Positions 22,731-31,026 of a stretch of 64,000 bases of DNA are shown here, piece after piece. A model generated the notes under the pieces. It was not told the origin of the DNA. It saw only the letters and a list, made by a program, of their open reading frames with translations, and made no database searches. Position numbers and translations under genes: made by a program. Numbering within the stretch: the stretch's first letter is position 1; every line of letters begins with the position of its first letter. Source of the DNA: Kamptonema formosum PCC 10802 (GTDB lineage Bacteria; Cyanobacteriota; Cyanobacteriia; Cyanobacteriales; Oscillatoriaceae); NCBI RefSeq assembly GCF_000332335.1, contig NZ_KB235948.1, positions 2,307,878 through 2,371,877 of the forward strand, in the 5' to 3' direction.

Positions 22731-24619
22731 GCCAGGACTTGCAAGATGCCGGCAAGATGCTGGCGCGTCAGATAATGGTTCTGCTGGACTCCCGCCGGCA
22801 GCTGATGCAAATGGAAAATATCAAGTCCCAGCTACAGGATTTTCTCGACAGGGCGCAGGTTTTGATTCAAACGGTGCGTCTTTCTGACAGGGGCTTTGCC
22901 TATGTCAACCGGACGTGGCGGCAGACCTTGGGCTATACGGAAGAGGAAGTGGGCCAACTAAAGGTGCGGGATATTCTCCATCCCGAGTACCGCCAGCTGT
23001 GGCAGGAGGTGGAAAAACTCTCCCTGATAGAAGCTCACGAGCCGGTGGAGATGATTTTTTTGACCAAGGATGGCGAGCCGGTGTGGGTGGAAGGGAATGT
23101 GAGCTGCCTGTGCGAAAATGGCAAACCCTACGCCACGCGATGGATTTTTCGCAATGTCACGGTTCGCAAATACCGGCAAATTTTTGAACATGCGGCGCAG
23201 GGGCTGTTTCAAGTCACCTTGGAGGGGCGCTACTGCACGGCAAACTCCGCCCTGGCTCGCATTTACGGCTACGACTCCCCCGCCGAGTTCCTCAAGGGGG
23301 TGGAAAATATTGCCCAATTCTATGTCGGTCCAGGGGACTGGGCTGAGTGCCTGCGCCGGTTAAAAGCGGATGGCTTTGTGGAGGACCGGGAGGCTGTTGT
23401 CCGCCGGCGCGATGGCTCCGTGATTTGGATTTCTGAAACGGTGCGGCTGCTGCGCGACGCCCAGGGGCGACCGGTGGGGGTGGAGGGATTTGTGCAGGAT
23501 GTAACCAGACGCAAGCAAGCCGAGGAAACGCTGCAGCTGGCAAAAGACCAGCTGCAGGCGGTGCTGGATGCGGTTCCCGGTACGGTGTCGCTGATCAGCT
23601 CCGATTTGCGCTATCTGGGGGTGAACAGGCATTTAGCGGCCACCTACAAATTGCCCTTGGAGGCTTTTGCCAATCAAGAAGTGGGCTTCCGCCAGTCGCG
23701 GTTTGGCAAATTCGTGCGCGAGTTTTTTGCTTCTCCGGAGAAGGAAGCGTCGGTAGAAATTGACGCCCAGCTCGATGGCGCTCCCCGCAGTCATTTGGTG
23801 ATGGCCAAGAAGTGGCTGCAAGATCGGGCAGCGGTGTTTGTCGGGATAGATATTACTGAGCGCAAGCGGGCGGAGGCGAAGCTGCAGGCGGAACTGGCGG
23901 AAGGGGCTGACTACGTGCGCTCGCTTTTGCCGCGCCCTTTAACCGAGCCGGTGGCGATTGACGCCCGGTTTATTCCCTCGCAACAGTTGGGGGGCGATTG
24001 CTTTGACTATTACTGGCTGGATAAAGACCATTTGGCGATTTACCTGCTGGACGTGTCTGGACACGGCTTGGGATCGGCGCTGCTGTCGGTTTCTGTTTTG
24101 AGCCTGCTGCGCTCCCGCTCCCGGCTCCAAACTAATTTTTACGAGCCCAGTGAAGTCCTCCACGCCCTGAATCAGTCTTTCCAGATGGAGAGCCAGCGGA
24201 ATATGTACTTTACTATCTGGTATGGGGTTTACAATCGGCGAAAGCGCCAGCTCGTTTGCGCCAGCGCCGGTCACCCGCCGGCACTGCTGCTCTCGGGAAC
24301 AGAGCCTTTGACTCAGCGAGTCCAACAGCTGAAAACCCCGAACGGTCTGCCGGTTGGAATGTTTCCCGATGCCAGCTACGCCAATGCTTGGTATTCTGTA
24401 GGAGAAGGCAGCACCCTGTACATTTTTAGCGATGGGGTTTACGAAATTATGCAACCTGATGGCACGGTTTGGAGCTTCGATGCCTTCATCGACTGGCTGG
24501 CAGATTACAGCCGGATAAATCCGGTCAACCTGGATCGAGTTTTGCAGGACCTCCGGAGTTTGACGGGGAAAGGTGCTTTTAATGACGACGTGTCTCTCCT
24601 GCAGGTTAAGTTTCGCTGA
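22667..24619 (+). CDS. PAS-PAS-PAS-PP2C (SpoIIE/RsbU-type) serine phosphatase, separated from its GAF domain by frameshifts
   Basis: About 650 residues. It begins with the end of a GAF domain, then PAS1 (about 60-170, VNRTWRQTLGYTEEEV), PAS2 (about 170-290, ending QDVTRRKQAEE), PAS3 (about 290-410, ending DITERKRAEA) and a metal-dependent PP2C domain (410-650) with GGDCFDY, LDVSGHGLGSAL, SAGHPPALLL, FSDGVYE and FNDDVSLL, all metal ligands intact. RsbU-type phosphatases remove phosphate from STAS antagonists. It sits 3' of the RsbW-like kinase and converges on the STAS gene at 24726-25061, completing a partner-switching set. If the frameshifts are real, ATG 22676 could still start a PAS-PP2C protein, but no good ribosome-binding site is seen. 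Confidence 0.85.
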   Translation: MRPMAKAVGILCVMDCAPRSLSQDLQDAGKMLARQIMVLLDSRRQLMQMENIKSQLQDFLDRAQVLIQTVRLSDRGFAYVNRTWRQTLGYTEEEVGQLKVRDILHPEYRQLWQEVEKLSLIEAHEPVEMIFLTKDGEPVWVEGNVSCLCENGKPYATRWIFRNVTVRKYRQIFEHAAQGLFQVTLEGRYCTANSALARIYGYDSPAEFLKGVENIAQFYVGPGDWAECLRRLKADGFVEDREAVVRRRDGSVIWISETVRLLRDAQGRPVGVEGFVQDVTRRKQAEETLQLAKDQLQAVLDAVPGTVSLISSDLRYLGVNRHLAATYKLPLEAFANQEVGFRQSRFGKFVREFFASPEKEASVEIDAQLDGAPRSHLVMAKKWLQDRAAVFVGIDITERKRAEAKLQAELAEGADYVRSLLPRPLTEPVAIDARFIPSQQLGGDCFDYYWLDKDHLAIYLLDVSGHGLGSALLSVSVLSLLRSRSRLQTNFYEPSEVLHALNQSFQMESQRNMYFTIWYGVYNRRKRQLVCASAGHPPALLLSGTEPLTQRVQQLKTPNGLPVGMFPDASYANAWYSVGEGSTLYIFSDGVYEIMQPDGTVWSFDAFIDWLADYSRINPVNLDRVLQDLRSLTGKGAFNDDVSLLQVKFR

Positions 24620-24725
24620 CCCGGCAGCTCGGCTTTCCCCGCTGCCCCTGAGATGTTAGATGTTAGATTTTCGATTTTAGGGGGGCTCCTAACTAACAGC
24701 ACACCCTCCAAAATTTTGCCAGCAA

Positions 24726-25061
24726 TTAGTCCGCAAAGAAGCCGGCGCTCTTAAAGTCATCCCGGCTGGGGAAGACTTGAATTACTGTATCTACGCAGGC
24801 GATTTCAAACAGAATTCTAATTTGGTGGTTGATGGAACAGACGGCGAGCTTGCCATTGGCGGCTCTCACGGTTTTTACTGCGGAGAGTAAAGCGCCCAGA
24901 CCCGAACTGTCCATAAAGGTGACATCCTGGAAATCCACTAACACAAGGCTGGCCCCTCGGTCAACAACGTCGCTAATCTGCTGCTGGAATTGAAGGGCCT
25001 TATTTTTGTCTAAAAGGCCAGAAGGTTGAACAATTTCAAGGGCGGAGTTAATATTTTTCAT
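24726..25061 (-). CDS. STAS-domain anti-sigma-factor antagonist (RsbV-like)
   Basis: A 111-residue single STAS domain. VTFMDSSGLGALLSA gives the phosphorylatable serine (S52/S53), and the hydrophobic strand LVLVDFQDV and the final strand-helix are typical. In partner switching the unphosphorylated form binds the RsbW-type kinase and frees its other partner. It lies convergent to the PP2C phosphatase gene (107 bp between stops), so it is transcribed separately from the 20.5-24.6 kb genes. The window holds no sigma factor gene nearby, so the other partner may be a STAS enzyme such as the sugar transferase fusion rather than a sigma factor (inference). Confidence 0.9.
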   Translation of the reverse strand: MKNINSALEIVQPSGLLDKNKALQFQQQISDVVDRGASLVLVDFQDVTFMDSSGLGALLSAVKTVRAANGKLAVCSINHQIRILFEIACVDTVIQVFPSRDDFKSAGFFAD

Positions 25062-26000
25062 GGGGCCTTCACTTCTCAGGAATAAACTGCAGCCTTTCGG
25101 CGCGATAGATTTCTCCTAGCATAGCGGTAAGAAAAATCAGCGCCAATAATAACTTATATCACATGCGGTTGAGCGACCGCAATTAGGCTCCGGTAGCCGG
25201 GGATTAGCAATGTCCAAACGCCCGGGTGCTAGCGCGCCCGAACGCCCTTGGCTGAGACATCTTGCGGGCATTCATGTTATAGCAGTATGCACTTAGGTTA
25301 GTACATGGGCATCATCGCATCACGCATGCATGGCATCACGCAAAAGCTGGTAGGAGCGGGTTTACTAACATCTGGTAAAACCCAGAGACATCTTGGGTGA
25401 ACCCGCCCCTACTGACCCCATGCGCATCGGGCTCATGCGCATGAGCCCCATAAGCCATGTCATTAATGTCTTAACCAATATGACTACTGCTATATATGCT
25501 CCCGGCGGGCACAGACGCAGGCAAAAATTACCTATTTATCCAGCGCCCGGCGGAACCGTTGAGCTGTGGGGGGCGCGCGCAGCGCTCGAGGCCGGTGCCG
25601 GGGCGGCGATCGTGAGATGGAAATGCCGGCTGTTATGGAAATCTCCCCGCTTGCAACCCCCAAGGGTTGCCGGTGCGGGCTGATGGTGCGCTTGGTGGCT
25701 TCCCGGCACCGGGCTCGTTCCAGGGGAGAGTGCTGCCTTCAGCCCGCCCGCCGCTGAATACTCAGAAATATAAGCGCTGTTTGGATAGCTGCATTCCGCT
25801 TCGGGGAGGCGGCTGCCCTCGCTCCTTCGTCCCGGTTTTGCCTGACCTGCGGCTGATTTGTTAAACTAGAATCTCTTCTGTGCAATTTCAATCCCTCAGA
25901 GACATTCAGCAGAATTGTCAGGGCTACTACTCGATCTGAAACACAAGTATAGCATTTCCAGGCACCGGCAGCGCAAATCTTATAAACAGAACTTAAAAAT
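25062..26000. other. Long intergenic region containing a MITE-like element
   Basis: About 940 bp. Apart from the element at 25278-25494 no gene or known repeat is supported. The 25500-25860 part is very GC-rich with several overlapping open frames that have no recognisable protein. Confidence 0.5.
25278..25494. mobile_element. MITE-like element with TATAGCAGTA inverted ends, 217 bp
   Basis: Left end TATAGCAGTATGCACTTAGG continues as TTAGTACAT; the right end CCAATATGACTACTGCTATA is the complement of the alternative terminus TATAGCAGTAGTCATATTGG. The interior includes a GAGCGGGTTTACT...GTGAACCCGCCCCTACT inverted repeat (25352-25411) related to the core of the 11319 and 36912 copies. It has no coding capacity. 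Confidence 0.75.
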
Positions 26001-26834
26001 ATGCACAAACTATTAACCGGCCCGTTGCGCGTTGAACATTTAACCATTGCGATCTGCAACTTGCCAGAACAGCTGCAAGGCACCAAGCTAGTCCAAATGT
26101 CGGATTTCCACTACGATGGCTTCAGGCTGTCTGACCAGCTTTTAGAAGAAGCTATCGCCGCCAGCAACCAGCAAAAGCCAGACTTGGTTTTGCTCACCGG
26201 CGACTACGTTACCAAAGACCCCGCACCGATTCACAGCTTGGCGCTGCGCCTCAAACAGCTGCAAAGTCGCGCCGGCATCTATGCCGTCTTGGGCAACCAC
26301 GACCTGATCTACCGGCACTCAAAATCAGAAATCACCCGCGCCATGACTCGCATAGGAATTGGGGTTCTGTGGAATGAAGCCGTCTGCCCTCTGGGGCCCG
26401 AATTAGCCCTGGTGGGGCTAGCGGATTTTTGGTCTCGGGAATTCAACCCAGCTGCGGTGCTAGCGCAGGTGGGTGCCGGCACCCCCCGGATTGTCCTGTC
26501 CCACAATCCCGACAGCGCCGGGCTCCTGCGCCAGTGGCGAGTGGACTTGCAACTTTCTGGTCACACCCACGGTGGCCAAATTGTCATCCCCGGTGCCGGT
26601 CCTGCAGCCGGGCGGCTGAAATCGATTCGGCGCAAGATTCCCAAACCGCTGCGGCGCTGGATTCCTTACATGTCAGACGGGTGCGATAAAGTCGTTCACC
26701 ACTGGGAGTGGGCTTCTGGATTGCATCAGGTGGGGGCGAACCAGCTGTACGTCAATCGCGGGCTGGGCACTTATCTCCCCGGACGCCTGTTTTGCCCGCC
26801 AGAAGTCACCGCCATCACCCTGGTCAGGGCTTGA
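26001..26834 (+). CDS. Calcineurin-like metallophosphoesterase (YkuE-type)
   Basis: A 277-residue protein with every metal-binding block of the family: SDFHYD (residues 34-39), GDYV, GNHD, LSHNPD and SGHTHGGQ. The two-metal site is therefore complete. YkuE-like members act on phosphomonoesters or lipids, but the substrate cannot be read from sequence. There is no clear signal peptide or membrane helix, unlike many relatives that are anchored, so it is probably cytoplasmic or peripheral. It appears to be a single-gene unit with long noncoding regions on both sides. Confidence 0.9.
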   Translation: MHKLLTGPLRVEHLTIAICNLPEQLQGTKLVQMSDFHYDGFRLSDQLLEEAIAASNQQKPDLVLLTGDYVTKDPAPIHSLALRLKQLQSRAGIYAVLGNHDLIYRHSKSEITRAMTRIGIGVLWNEAVCPLGPELALVGLADFWSREFNPAAVLAQVGAGTPRIVLSHNPDSAGLLRQWRVDLQLSGHTHGGQIVIPGAGPAAGRLKSIRRKIPKPLRRWIPYMSDGCDKVVHHWEWASGLHQVGANQLYVNRGLGTYLPGRLFCPPEVTAITLVRA

Positions 26835-27187
26835 CGCCCCCGCGCTCGTGCGCTCGTGGGGGCAAATTTTGGGTGAGGGAAACGCAATCCGGCAAACTGA
26901 GCGTGGCGGATACAGACTTTCGCCCGTGCGAAAGCCGGGCTAGGCTGTTAGGCTTTTAATTTGCTTTTTAGAGGAAGGGGGCATATCCTCCATAGCAGCA
27001 TTTTATGGGCAATTAGGGCAATGCCGAATAGAAATGAATAGCGCAAATTAAATGCGCAACAGGGCAATGCTTACTGTTCTCCCAAATCCGCCTGCGGGAT
27101 GGGAGGAAGTCGCTTCTGGTGCACACCGTCACCAATGAAAATTATGCGCTCTTACGAGGCCCGCCGATTGGGCTAAAGCCCAACTAC
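26835..27187. other. Intergenic region between phosphoesterase gene and serpin pseudogene
   Basis: Includes a small hairpin CTTTCGCCCGTGCGAAAG near 26918 and a dispersed repeat at 27119-27187. No gene seen. Confidence 0.5.
27119..27187. repeat. Dispersed repeat ending GGGCTAAAGCCCAACTACAA
   Basis: Shares GCACACCG(C/T)CACCAATGAAAA and the end GGGCTAAAGCCCAACTACAA with 31906-31976. Its right edge coincides with the point at which similarity to the intact serpin begins, so it may have truncated the pseudogene. Confidence 0.7.
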
Positions 27188-28055
27188 AAACACGCACTGA
27201 AAGCATCGCTGCTGAGTGCGGAGGCTTTCAGTGCCGGTGCTGATTGCACGCCGATCTTTGGGCGAACAAAAATGTCTCGTTCAAGCCAGACTTTATCCAA
27301 AAAACCCAGGACTTTTACGGGGCAAAAGTGACTCAGCCCGACGTTGGAGATGCCGGTGCCCCACCGATAATTAACAGCTCGGTGCAGCAGAACACCAGCG
27401 GCAAGACAGACAGAATCGTCGAGCAGCTCGCTCCAGATGCCTCTGTTTAGCGAATCAGCGCCACCTACTTCCAAGGCACCGGTCAGGAGCTATTCTCAAA
27501 AGACGCCACCGCAGAGGGTTCTTTTACCGGAGCCGCCGGCACTGCAGCACCCCCGGATGCAGCGTTTCAGGGAATAAGCTTGGCTGGCGGTCACGGAAGG
27601 CTGAGTTTGTACGTGTTCTCACCGAGAGGGAGTCACGAGAGCAGGCATTCTGCGACAGGCAAGAACGCCGACAGCTGGCAGGAGTGGGTGAAGCAATTCC
27701 AGCACAAGGAAGGTTCTCTTGTGCTGCCCCGCTTCAAAATGCAGTATGATATCTGCCTAAATGACGCCCGGAACATTTTGGGGATGGGCGTGGCGTAAGA
27801 CCGGCAGGGGGCAGATTTTTCAGGGATGACGCCCGCACAGGGCTTGCCCCGATGAGGTGAGGCACAAAACTCTGGTGGGGGTGCGCGAAGAAGGCACGCC
27901 CAGCTACAGCCGTGACGGGTGGCGGCTGCGCCCCTGCGGGCGAGCGGGTGGAGGTGCGATTTAGCATAGTGGTGGTGAGCCCCATTATCTGCGCGATTCG
28001 CGACAATCAAACGGGAATACTATTATTTGTGGGGTCGGTTGCAGATCCCAAATAA
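27188..28055 (+). pseudogene. Decayed serpin gene
   Basis: Matches the intact serpin that starts 23 bp downstream, over most of its length but in changing frames: ALKASLLSAE (27191), SFKPDFIQKTQDFYGAKV (about 27275), then a stop at 27448-27450, SATYFQGTGQELFSKD (about 27455), GHGRLSLYVFSPRG, SLVLPRFKMQYDICLNDARN, then frame changes near 27790-27830, HKTLVGVREEGT (reactive-loop hinge) and finally CAIRDNQTGILLFVGSVADP with a stop at 28053-28055. The 5' third, including the signal peptide, is missing. It is evidently the product of a tandem duplication followed by decay. Confidence 0.88.
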
Positions 28056-28078
28056 CACAGGCGATTGGGCTGACCCAA

Positions 28079-29359
28079 ATGAGAAAGCATTTTTTTAGTT
28101 CTTTTGGGATAATGGTTGCCGCTGGTCTGGGTTTAGCTGTTCTGGGTGTGGCTTTTGCCGTGCCGGCACAGCAACCCGCCGGTCCTGCCGCCGCTGCGCC
28201 ACAATCGAGCGCTGGGGCGCAGGCTGCCGGTGAGGCTTGGCGCGAAAAGCTGGTCGCCGCCAACACCAGATTTGGCTTCAAGCTGTTCTCGGAAATCCGC
28301 AAGCTGGATGCTAGCCAGAATATTTTTATCTCTCCCGCCAGTCTGGCGCTGGCGCTGGCCATGACTTACAACGGTGCCGGTGGCCAAACTGGGCAGGCAA
28401 TCGCCAAAACCTTAGAATTGCAACAGCTAAGCTTGCAGCAAGTCAACCTTGCCAATGCCGCGCTGAAGGCGTCGCTAGCCAATTTGGACCCGAAAGTTCA
28501 CCTGGCCATTGCCAACTCCCTGTGGGGCCGGCAGGGCGAACCCTTTAAGCCAGAATTTATCAAGAGAACCGAGGACTTTTACGGTGCCCAAGTCAGGAAT
28601 GTGGACTTCGGCGCTCCCAATGCCCCGGACGTCATTAACGGCTGGGTGAAGCAAAGTACAAACAGCAAGATAGATAAAATCCTGGAAAAAAATGACATAA
28701 ACGCCTCAACGATTGCTGTGTTAATCAATGCTATATACTTTCACGGGGAGTGGATGGTGCCCTTTTCCAAAGAAAAAACCCAAGAGCGCCCCTTCACCTT
28801 GAGCGATGGCTCTCAGAAGCGGCACCCGATGATGTTCCAGAAGGTTGATTACGCTTCCTACTACAAAAATGAGCTGTTTCAGGCGATCGGCCTGCCCTAC
28901 GGCGAGGGCCGGTTGACCATGTACATCTTTCTCCCCCATCAGGGAGTCAGTCTCAAAACCTTCTACGAAAGCCTCAACGCCCCTAACTGGGAAAAATGGA
29001 TCGGCGAGTTTGAGACTGAAGAGAAAGGAGTTATCCTCGGGTTGCCTCGCTTCCATGTGGAGTATGAAATCGATCTGAAAGACAGTCTGAAAGCCCTGGG
29101 GATGGAAAAAGTTTTTGATGCCGGCGCAGATTTCACAGAAATAACTCCGCAAGGTTTCGCCATTAGCAAAATTAAACACAAGACATTTTTGGACGTGAGT
29201 GAAGAGGGCACCGAAGCCGCAGGCGTCACGGCGATCGGGGGCACGAGAGGCGGGGAACCCGATATCACAATGATTGTTGACCGGCCCTTTTTCTGCGCGA
29301 TTCGGGACGAAGAAACCGGCACCCTCTTGTTTATGGGGTCCATTGTCGAGCCGAAGTAA
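28079..29359 (+). CDS. Exported serpin-family protease inhibitor
   Basis: A 426-residue serpin. Residues 1-30 look like a signal peptide ending near AFAVPAQ, followed by an Ala/Pro/Gln-rich linker, so it probably acts in the periplasm or outside the cell. The serpin core has NIFISPASLALALAMTYNGA near the N-terminus, the breach/shutter segments AVLINAIYFHGEW and FTEI, and the C-terminal DRPFFCAIRDEETGTLLFMG signature. The reactive-centre loop begins EEGTEAAGVTA, the small-residue hinge expected of an inhibitory serpin, with the scissile bond somewhere in IGGTRGGEP. The target protease is unknown; the clostripain-like peptidase at 34138 is a trypsin-like-specificity candidate in the neighbourhood, which is speculation. 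A decayed copy lies directly upstream. Confidence 0.93.
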   Translation: MRKHFFSSFGIMVAAGLGLAVLGVAFAVPAQQPAGPAAAAPQSSAGAQAAGEAWREKLVAANTRFGFKLFSEIRKLDASQNIFISPASLALALAMTYNGAGGQTGQAIAKTLELQQLSLQQVNLANAALKASLANLDPKVHLAIANSLWGRQGEPFKPEFIKRTEDFYGAQVRNVDFGAPNAPDVINGWVKQSTNSKIDKILEKNDINASTIAVLINAIYFHGEWMVPFSKEKTQERPFTLSDGSQKRHPMMFQKVDYASYYKNELFQAIGLPYGEGRLTMYIFLPHQGVSLKTFYESLNAPNWEKWIGEFETEEKGVILGLPRFHVEYEIDLKDSLKALGMEKVFDAGADFTEITPQGFAISKIKHKTFLDVSEEGTEAAGVTAIGGTRGGEPDITMIVDRPFFCAIRDEETGTLLFMGSIVEPK

Positions 29360-29423
29360 AAAATTGAAACTTTGCTCCAAGCCAGCGCTCTAGGGGCTCT
29401 AGGCGTCAGTGGGGTTTATTAAA

Positions 29424-30113
29424 TCAATTCTCTGGCGCTCCCAAGCGATAGCCTTTGCCGTAGACCGTGTGAATCAGGGGCGGCTCACCGGCACCCTCTA
29501 TTTTGCGCCGCAGCAGGCGAATCTGCGCCGCCAGAACATTGCTGCTGGATTTCTGAGCGTCCCCCCACACATGCTGGTGAATTTGCGCGTGGGTCAGCAA
29601 AGCGCCGGGGTGGCGCATGAAATATTCCAGCAGCCGGCTTTCTTTTTCAGACAGCTCCACGATGCGCCCCCGACGGTAGGCGAGCAGGCTCTCCAAATCC
29701 AGCTCCAGATCCTCGACTCGCAGCCTCTGGGTGCCGGCACCGGACTCTTGCGCCGCTCCCCGGCGCAGCAAGGCGCGGACTCGCGCCAGCAACTCCCGCA
29801 ATTCAAAGGGCTTGACGAGGTAGTCGTCAGCACCGGCATCCAAACCGCGCACCCGATCGTCTACAGTATCTTTAGCAGTGAGAAACAGTACAGGCGTCAA
29901 ACGCCCGAGCTGGCGCAGCTGCTGGCAAATCTCCAGTCCCGACACCTGCGGGAGCATCCAATCGAGAATCAACAGATCGTACACCCCCTGCAGCGCCAGC
30001 TGCTCGCCAGCGGTGCCATCACCAGCCACATCCACACTGTACCCCTCGCGGGCGAGCACCCGACTCAGCGGATCGGTCAGTTCAACCTCATCATCAACCA
30101 GAAGAATGCGCAT
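29424..30113 (-). CDS. OmpR/PhoB-family response regulator (RppA-like)
   Basis: A 229-residue regulator with receiver (1-120: D8/D9 pocket, D51 in LLILDWMLPQ, T79, K101 in DYLVKPFEL) and winged-helix DNA-binding domain (130-225) ending IHTVYGKGYRLG. The WMLP motif and the sequence LELDLESLLAYRRGR resemble RppA/NrsR-type regulators of cyanobacteria, which respond to redox or metal signals, but no paired kinase gene lies next to it. It is divergent from hisG with about 70 bp of heptamer-repeat-containing DNA between them, so the two share an upstream region. Confidence 0.9.
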   Translation of the reverse strand: MRILLVDDEVELTDPLSRVLAREGYSVDVAGDGTAGEQLALQGVYDLLILDWMLPQVSGLEICQQLRQLGRLTPVLFLTAKDTVDDRVRGLDAGADDYLVKPFELRELLARVRALLRRGAAQESGAGTQRLRVEDLELDLESLLAYRRGRIVELSEKESRLLEYFMRHPGALLTHAQIHQHVWGDAQKSSSNVLAAQIRLLRRKIEGAGEPPLIHTVYGKGYRLGAPEN

Positions 30114-30185
30114 ATCAATTAGGGATTTGGGATTTTGGATGGATTTCCCCTCTACAATCTAAAATCTGAAACCTAAAATCATCCT

Positions 30186-30830
30186 ATGCTCACCGTCGCA
30201 TTGCCCAAAGGTGCCCTGCTAACCGACAGCATCCGGCTGCTGCGAGCCGTCGGTCTGGACTTCAGCGCCTTTCTCGACTCATCCAACCGGCAGCTGCAAA
30301 TCCAAGATCCCACCGGCACCGCCAAAGCTTTGCTCGTGCGGGCGCAAGACGTGCCGGTTTACGTGGAATATGGCCAAGCCCAGCTAGGCGTTGTGGGCTA
30401 TGACGTGCTGCGGGAGAAAAACCCAAAGGTGGCTAACCTCGCTGACCTGAAATTTGGCCGCTGTCGCCTGTCCGTAGCGGTGAGGGAATCCAGCCCCTAC
30501 CGGCGACCGGTAGAGCTGCCGGCCCACGGTCGAGTGGCGTCCAAGTTTGTCCACTGCGCCCGCGAATACTTCCACAGCTTGGACTTGCCGGTGGAAATTG
30601 TGCCCCTCTACGGTTCCGTCGAACTCGGGCCAATCACCGGCATGTCAGAGGCGATCGTTGACTTGGTTTCCACCGGTCGCACCCTGCGAGAGAACGGCTT
30701 AATTGAAATTGCCGTACTCTTTGAAAGCACAGCCCAGCTGATCGCCCATCCCTTGAGCTACCGCCTCAACACCGATGGGATTGGCGATGTGATTTTGCAG
30801 CTGCGAGCAGCGACCCTGGCTGCAGTTTGA
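30186..30830 (+). CDS. hisG: ATP phosphoribosyltransferase, short (HisG-S) form
   Basis: A 214-residue HisG that joins ATP and PRPP in the first step of histidine synthesis. [15 protein letters not shown] at the N-terminus, [17 protein letters not shown], and the PRPP-binding [18 protein letters not shown] are diagnostic. It lacks the C-terminal regulatory domain, as expected of the short form that needs HisZ; no hisZ is in the window. The start ATG is at 30186, with no strong ribosome-binding site. A palindrome (30838-30869) starts 8 bp after the stop and could end the transcript. Confidence 0.95.
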   Translation: MLTVALPKGALLTDSIRLLRAVGLDFSAFLDSSNRQLQIQDPTGTAKALLVRAQDVPVYVEYGQAQLGVVGYDVLREKNPKVANLADLKFGRCRLSVAVRESSPYRRPVELPAHGRVASKFVHCAREYFHSLDLPVEIVPLYGSVELGPITGMSEAIVDLVSTGRTLRENGLIEIAVLFESTAQLIAHPLSYRLNTDGIGDVILQLRAATLAAV

Positions 30831-30837
30831 AAGCGCA

Positions 30838-30869
30838 GAAACCCGGTTTCTTAAAAAAACCGGGTTTCT
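30838..30869 (+). terminator. AAACCCGGTTTCTT palindrome after hisG, possible terminator
   Basis: Stem AAACCCGG/CCGGGTTT with an A-rich loop begins 8 bp after the hisG stop codon. It belongs to the dispersed family seen at 10837-10869, so it may be a repeat that happens to act as a terminator; a T-run is lacking. Confidence 0.45.
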
Positions 30870-31026
30870 GGACTCCGCTCACTCACAAATCATTTATAAC
30901 TGCTATATCATGTCAGGCTGGTGAACCGCAATTCAGTTGCCAGCGCCCAATGCGATGATGCCCAGTGCCCGCCCTTAGAGATATGATAGGTATTCAACCT
31001 GACGAGATATAAAAGGTGTATTTGCC

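Noticed and set aside
25500-25860. Short GC-rich open frames
   Set aside because: Several overlapping frames of 60-96 codons without start signals or recognisable motifs.
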